In this document: piece after piece, positions 5,617-9,027 of the stretch
How positions within the stretch are numbered: the first letter of the stretch is position 1
How the letters are laid out: each line of letters begins with the position of its first letter
DNA from: Bacteroidales bacterium
Lineage (GTDB): Bacteria > Bacteroidota > Bacteroidia > Bacteroidales > UBA932
Length of the DNA stretch: 9,027 nt
Assembly: GCA_021443605.1 (NCBI GenBank)
Contig: JABUTQ010000078.1
Span: forward strand, 1 to 9,027
Reading direction: 5' to 3'
Notes under the pieces: generated by a model
Told to the model about the DNA's origin: nothing
Database searches by the model: none
The model's input: the letters and a program-made list of their open reading frames with translations, nothing else
Translations under genes and position numbers: made by a program

Positions 5617-6453
5617 TTATCTGACGCCTGCAGTCTTATAAAAATCGGCAAATGTAGTGAGTTCAATGCCTTTCTCCTTGATGTATTTCATTATCTCCGG
5701 ACTCATAAAGGCATCTGTAACATCCTGACGGTCAGCACCTACATTTCCCCCTGGGCGGGTAAACATCCCGCTCATTTCCGCATCGTCAAAGGCCGGATGC
5801 TCGATTGTCCAGTAGGTCTTGCCTGGCTCCATTTGCTTGATTGCTTCCAAAAGCATTTCGCTGCGGGGCTTGCCATCCTTTCGCATTATCATCCCCAGGG
5901 ATTCAAGGCCGATGGCACTGTCATCCGGGCCGCCCTGATACCTCAACCCATACTCTTTCGAGAGTTTCTTGACGATGTCACCCAATCCGGGGACAAAAGT
6001 AAACATCATGTGGTCAGACAGATGGCTGACATTTTTCACATATTTAAGCGCAAGCTCAATCTGAGCACGGAGTTCAGATTCGACCTCGGCAAGGTCGTAT
6101 GAAGAGTTATCCCCAAATGAAAGGGAAGCCTTGAGATATCCGTCTTCATCGCATAGCGAAGGGCAATGAGTAATCGGTCTCCACTTGTATTGCTGCCATT
6201 CGCTTGTTATAGCCAAATGAATCCCGACATCGAGCCCAGGATGTTCATTGCAGAGCCTTGCTGCCTCAAGAAACCACGGCCCAACAGCAAGTATCTCAGT
6301 ATCAGTACCTATCCCATCTTCGAAGCATTTCATAATGGCGGCATTCATTGAGTGTGCCCCACCTGTGTCATCCATTCTGACAATCAGTTTCTGTGCAAAA
6401 ACACCATAAGATAAAACAGTGGCAAAGGCCACTGCGACCAACAATCTTTTCAT
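5617..6453 (-). CDS. Secreted YdjC/ChbG-like carbohydrate deacetylase
   Basis: A 278-residue protein with an N-terminal signal peptide (MKRLLVAVAFATVLSYGVFA, likely cut before Gln21), so it acts outside the cytoplasm. Motifs fit the YdjC family (ChbG, HpnK), metal-dependent deacetylases of N-acetylated sugars: Asp28-Asp29 in RMDDTGG, followed by MNAAI; His79 in VGIHLAIT; His144, Asp147 and His148 in SHLSDHMM; and EHPAF at 218-222. Aspartate and the histidines are the expected metal ligands. Cytoplasmic ChbG acts on chitobiose phosphate; this exported version more likely acts on a host or dietary glycan, which is inference. The substrate cannot be read from sequence. It is the first gene of the operon with the phosphatase and Nudix genes, and its candidate -7 element lies at 6477-6484. 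Confidence 0.82.
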   Translation of the reverse strand: MKRLLVAVAFATVLSYGVFAQKLIVRMDDTGGAHSMNAAIMKCFEDGIGTDTEILAVGPWFLEAARLCNEHPGLDVGIHLAITSEWQQYKWRPITHCPSLCDEDGYLKASLSFGDNSSYDLAEVESELRAQIELALKYVKNVSHLSDHMMFTFVPGLGDIVKKLSKEYGLRYQGGPDDSAIGLESLGMIMRKDGKPRSEMLLEAIKQMEPGKTYWTIEHPAFDDAEMSGMFTRPGGNVGADRQDVTDAFMSPEIMKYIKEKGIELTTFADFYKTAGVR

Positions 6454-6468
6454 TTCGAATTATATTTA

Positions 6469-6495
6469 TTTGACCACAAATTTATATTATTTTTG
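6469..6495 (+). promoter_or_regulatory. Candidate promoter of the SDR-GNAT unit
   Basis: TATTTTTG (6488-6495) fits the -7 consensus TAnnTTTG, 25 bases before the SDR ATG. A TTTG (6469-6472) lies 15 bases upstream, shorter than usual spacing, so the -33 element is uncertain. Confidence 0.5.
6477..6484 (-). promoter_or_regulatory. Candidate -7 element of the deacetylase operon
   Basis: TAAATTTG on the minus strand (6484-6477) fits TAnnTTTG and lies 23 bases before the deacetylase ATG. It is three bases from the opposite -7 element at 6488-6495. No clear -33 TTTG is present at the usual distance. Confidence 0.5.
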
Positions 6496-6520
6496 CAGTA
6501 GAAAAAATATCATTCAGCCA

Positions 6521-7339
6521 ATGAATACATTGAAAGATCAGGTGATTGTCGTGAGCGGAGGATCGAGCGGCATTGGAGCCGCTATCTGTCGTGCGGCAAT
6601 CGCAAAGGGGGCAAAAGCAGTTTACGCCCTCTCCCGCAGTGGGAACATACCCGAAAACTGCGAAGGCAACATCGTGGGAATCAGCGCCGACGTGAGGGAT
6701 GCCGCCTGTATGAAGGCAGTTGCACAAGGGATTTTGAAAAATGAAAGGCACATTGATGCGCTTGTCCTCGCCGCCGGTAACGGTATAGCCGGAGCCATCG
6801 AAGAAACATCCGATGTCGAAGCCAGATATCAGTTTGAAACATGCTTTTTCGGGCTTCACAATGCTGTGCAGGCCTTTCTCCCCTCTATGAGAAAAGCCGG
6901 AAAAGGGAAAATAATCACCATTGCATCGGTGGCATCTCTCGTGCCGATTCCTTATCAGGCATTTTACAGTGCGGTTAAAGCAGCAGTAATGCAATATTCA
7001 GATGCCTTGGCAATCGAAATAAACCAATTCGGCCTCCAATGTTGCTGTGTACTTCCCGGAGACACCAAGACCGGCTTCACGGCAGCCAGAAAATATACCG
7101 AAAAGGCAAACGAGCAATCTCCTTATCACACAAAGCGCAGCAAGTCTGTATCCAAGATGGAAAAAGACGAGAAAAATGGTATGCCACCCGAGGCAATCGC
7201 ATCTGCGGCAATTCGCCAACTCTGCCGTAAAAAGATGACAGCCAGGGTAATACCGGGATTTGGCTATAAGGCGATATCTGTTCTTTTGAGAATCTTCCCC
7301 ACCCGCCTTGTACGCAGAATTGTAGAAATGCTTTATTGA
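6521..7339 (+). CDS. Short-chain dehydrogenase/reductase (SDR), NAD(P)-dependent
   Basis: A 272-residue classical SDR. The nucleotide-binding SGGSSGIG (12-19) is the family TGxxxGIG form, and AAGNG (84-88) replaces the usual NNAG. The catalytic triad is Ser136, Tyr149 and Lys153 (FYSAVK), with Tyr 13 residues after Ser. PGDTKTGF (near 180-187) follows as in the subgroup. The C-terminus (GYKAISVLLRIFPTRLVRR) is hydrophobic and basic and could sit on the membrane. Similar long-tailed SDRs include lipid keto-reductases such as 3-ketosphinganine reductase, which matters because Bacteroidota make sphingolipids, but there is no proof here and the substrate is unknown. The start at 6521 is preferred: an upstream in-frame ATG at 6419 would overlap the divergent deacetylase gene and add 34 residues with no family match. 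The GNAT gene follows 9 bases after its stop. Confidence 0.9.
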   Translation: MNTLKDQVIVVSGGSSGIGAAICRAAIAKGAKAVYALSRSGNIPENCEGNIVGISADVRDAACMKAVAQGILKNERHIDALVLAAGNGIAGAIEETSDVEARYQFETCFFGLHNAVQAFLPSMRKAGKGKIITIASVASLVPIPYQAFYSAVKAAVMQYSDALAIEINQFGLQCCCVLPGDTKTGFTAARKYTEKANEQSPYHTKRSKSVSKMEKDEKNGMPPEAIASAAIRQLCRKKMTARVIPGFGYKAISVLLRIFPTRLVRRIVEMLY

Positions 7340-7348
7340 TAAGCGGAT

Positions 7349-7837
7349 ATGCATATAAGGAAGACGACCCCCGAAGATATCCCTCAGATGTTGAGAATAT
7401 ACGATGCCGCAAGAGCATATATGCGCAAAGAGGGGAATACGAAACAATGGGCAGACAATTATCCTGCTAAAGAAACTCTGTTGAAGGATATTGAGAACGG
7501 ATACAGCCACGTTTGCACTTCAGACGACGGCTCGTTATGCGCCACTTTCTGTTTCCAGACAGCCGCCGACCCCACTTATCTGAAAATCTACGAAGGAAAC
7601 TGGCTTAACGACAACCCATACGCGGTGATTCACAGAATTGCCACCGACGGAAGCGAAAAACACATATTCCGCAAAGTCATCGACTATTGCTTCACAAAAA
7701 CCGATACGATTCGGATAGACACACACCGCGACAATGCCACGATGCATCGCAATCTCAAATCCTACGGATTCACTTATTGCGGCATAATCTATTTGGCAAA
7801 CGGCGCGGAAAGGCTTGCATATCAATTGACTAAATAG
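7349..7837 (+). CDS. GNAT-family N-acetyltransferase-like protein
   Basis: A 162-residue protein with the GNAT fold pattern. The N-terminus MHIRKTTPEDIPQMLRIYDAAR is typical of the first strand and helix. HRIATDG (95-101) matches motif A strand beta4, and IDTHRDNATMHRNLKSYGF (123-141), then GIIYL, is the usual motif B ending. The acetyl-CoA pyrophosphate loop, normally Q/RxxGxG/A, reads GSEKHIF (101-107) and lacks the glycines. Cofactor binding is therefore less certain, although related Bacteroidota proteins often have weak loops. The acceptor is unknown. It follows the SDR gene by 9 bases and is probably co-transcribed with it. The ATG at 7349 matches the family start. The next gene starts 33 bases after the stop with no -7 element visible. 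Confidence 0.8.
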   Translation: MHIRKTTPEDIPQMLRIYDAARAYMRKEGNTKQWADNYPAKETLLKDIENGYSHVCTSDDGSLCATFCFQTAADPTYLKIYEGNWLNDNPYAVIHRIATDGSEKHIFRKVIDYCFTKTDTIRIDTHRDNATMHRNLKSYGFTYCGIIYLANGAERLAYQLTK

Positions 7838-7849
7838 TTCCTAAATAAT

Positions 7850-7872
7850 TAACTTATACAAAACTAACTTAT
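7850..7872 (+). repeat. Short direct repeat TAACTTAT before the M3 peptidase start
   Basis: TAACTTAT occurs at 7850-7857 and 7865-7872. The second copy overlaps the ATG at 7871. No Shine-Dalgarno is present in this 33-base spacer. It may be chance in AT-rich leader DNA. Confidence 0.3.
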
Positions 7873-9027
7873 GAAAAAAGAATTAGCAATGGCAGTTTTA
7901 TTAGTTGCTGCAGCCGGATGCACCACAGCTCCGACAAACCCTTTCTTTGCGGATAAGTTTGGTACTCCGCACGAGATTCCCCCTTTTGAAAAATTTACAA
8001 TCAATGACTACCGCGAAGGCCTCCTCAAAGGTCTTGAAGCCGAAAAGGCTGACATTCAGGCAATCATCGACAATCCCGAAGCTCCGAGTTTCGAGAACGT
8101 GATTGTTGCAATGGATGAGAGCGGCAGGCTTTTAAGCACAGTTGAAGGTGTTTTCGGAACCCTATCAAGCAGCGATTCAGACGAAGCGATGCGTAATCTC
8201 GAAAAAGAAATCGACCCGCTGATGACAGCTCACAGCAACGACATCTACCTCAACGACGCCCTATTTGCAAAAGTTAAGCAAGTCTATGACAATCAGGCGT
8301 CTATGAACCTCAATAAAGAGCAGGCAAAACTCCTTGACAACGTTTACAGACGTTTTGTAAAAAATGGCGCGCTCCTCAGCGAGAAAGACAAGGAAACCCT
8401 CAGAGATCTCAACAACCAGCTTTCGGCAGCCCAGCTCGAGTTTTCACAGAATCTTCTTCACGAGACTAACGAAACATACGTTATAGTTGACAGCCGTGAC
8501 GAACTTCCGGGGCTTCCTGAGGCAAACGTTCAACAGGCTGCAGACCTTGCTAAGAGAATCGGACAAGAGGGCAAATTCGCATTCAACATGCAGCGTCCGA
8601 GCTGCAACCCGGTGCTCCAATATTGCTCTAACCGCGAGCTCCGCAAGAAGGTTTATGACGCATACAACAACCGCGGTAATCAGGATAACCAATACAACAA
8701 CAAGGCGTTATGCACGAAAATCGTAAACTTGCGTATCAGCAAGGCACACCTTATGGGTTATGAGGATTTCGCTTCGATGGCTCTCGAAGACCGTATGGCC
8801 AAGAATTCAAAGAACGTTTATGACCTCCTCGACCAGGTGTGGGCTCCCGCAGTGAAAGCTGCCAAGGCAGAAATAGAAGACATCAAGGTTGAGATGGCAA
8901 AGGACGGCATCAGCGGTGAACCCGAGCGTTGGGACTATATGTACTACCTCGACAAAGCTATGGCCTCAAAATTCAATATCGACCAGGCAAAAATCAGCGA
9001 GTATCTGGAAATCAACAATGTACAGCA
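7871..9027 (+). CDS. dcp: Lipoprotein M3 metallopeptidase (peptidyl-dipeptidase Dcp type), N-terminal part (cut by window edge)
   Basis: The frame from the ATG at 7871 is open for 385 codons to the window end; the family is about 700 residues, so the C-terminal catalytic half with HExxH is outside. The start is a lipoprotein signal, MKKELAMAVLLVAAAGC, with lipobox AAGC and Cys17 as lipid site, so it is probably envelope-anchored. Family landmarks are NPFFADKFGTPHEIPPFEKF (23-42), NDYREGL, IDNPEAPSFENV (about 66-77), TAHSNDIYLND, and LMGYEDFASMALEDRMA. These belong to the helical N-terminal half of Dcp/oligopeptidase A. Dcp removes dipeptides from the C-terminus of peptides, so this one would use peptides in the periplasm. 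Oligopeptidase A is the alternative within the family, but the signal peptide and NPFF start favour Dcp. It may be read through from the SDR-GNAT unit, as no separate promoter is clear. Confidence 0.9.
   Translation, partial: MKKELAMAVLLVAAAGCTTAPTNPFFADKFGTPHEIPPFEKFTINDYREGLLKGLEAEKADIQAIIDNPEAPSFENVIVAMDESGRLLSTVEGVFGTLSSSDSDEAMRNLEKEIDPLMTAHSNDIYLNDALFAKVKQVYDNQASMNLNKEQAKLLDNVYRRFVKNGALLSEKDKETLRDLNNQLSAAQLEFSQNLLHETNETYVIVDSRDELPGLPEANVQQAADLAKRIGQEGKFAFNMQRPSCNPVLQYCSNRELRKKVYDAYNNRGNQDNQYNNKALCTKIVNLRISKAHLMGYEDFASMALEDRMAKNSKNVYDLLDQVWAPAVKAAKAEIEDIKVEMAKDGISGEPERWDYMYYLDKAMASKFNIDQAKISEYLEINNVQ

Noticed and set aside
6482..6994. Cysteine- and histidine-rich 170-codon frame opposite the SDR gene
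   Set aside because: Antisense shadow of Ala/Gly codons in a clear SDR; the Cys/His content comes from reversed GCA/GCC and similar codons, not from a zinc motif with regular spacing.
1..9027. tRNA, rRNA, insertion sequence or prophage genes
   Set aside because: No cloverleaf, transposase motif or phage protein was recognised on reading both strands by eye.

Overview
The window reads as a chromosomal segment of a member of the Bacteroidales (Bacteroidota), probably a gut or oral commensal. The evidence is that gene starts have AT-rich leaders without Shine-Dalgarno sequences, several upstream regions carry the Bacteroidota -7 element TAnnTTTG (some with a -33 TTG/TTTG), and the proteins are Bacteroidota types: a lipoprotein C10 cysteine peptidase, a lipoprotein M3 dipeptidyl carboxypeptidase, and secreted YdjC-like and LMW-PTP/Nudix proteins. 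The genus cannot be assigned from what is visible.

Region 1 (1-2750) is read on the minus strand: the N-terminus of a phosphoglucomutase/phosphomannomutase-type enzyme (cut by the window edge), an AqpZ-type aquaporin and a full-length glutamine-dependent asparagine synthetase B. Each has its own plausible promoter. The terminator of the aquaporin gene is interlocked with the promoter of the phosphohexomutase gene.

Region 2 (about 2690-4760) is AT-rich and read on the plus strand. A 345-base intergenic region leads into a two-gene unit: a predicted lipoprotein prepro-peptidase of family C10 (streptopain/interpain type, with recognisable catalytic Cys, His, Asn and Trp) and, 16 bases later, a small secreted beta-rich protein that looks like an outer-membrane barrel. 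The promoter of this unit contains a run of 17 adenines between its candidate -33 and -7 elements, so its spacing could change by slippage. A long stem-loop with only G-U irregularities closes the unit. This is the most accessory-looking part of the window and the best candidate for something not yet described.

Region 3 (4767-6453) is a tight minus-strand operon: secreted YdjC-like carbohydrate deacetylase, low-molecular-weight protein tyrosine phosphatase, then a MutT-like Nudix hydrolase.

Region 4 (6469-9027) is on the plus strand: an SDR oxidoreductase and a GNAT-like protein 9 bases apart, then the first 385 codons of a lipoprotein M3 peptidase (Dcp type) that runs off the window. The promoters of regions 3 and 4 are divergent and their -7 elements lie three bases apart. 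Apart from the C10 unit and the regulatory layouts, the genes are ordinary housekeeping or commensal genes.
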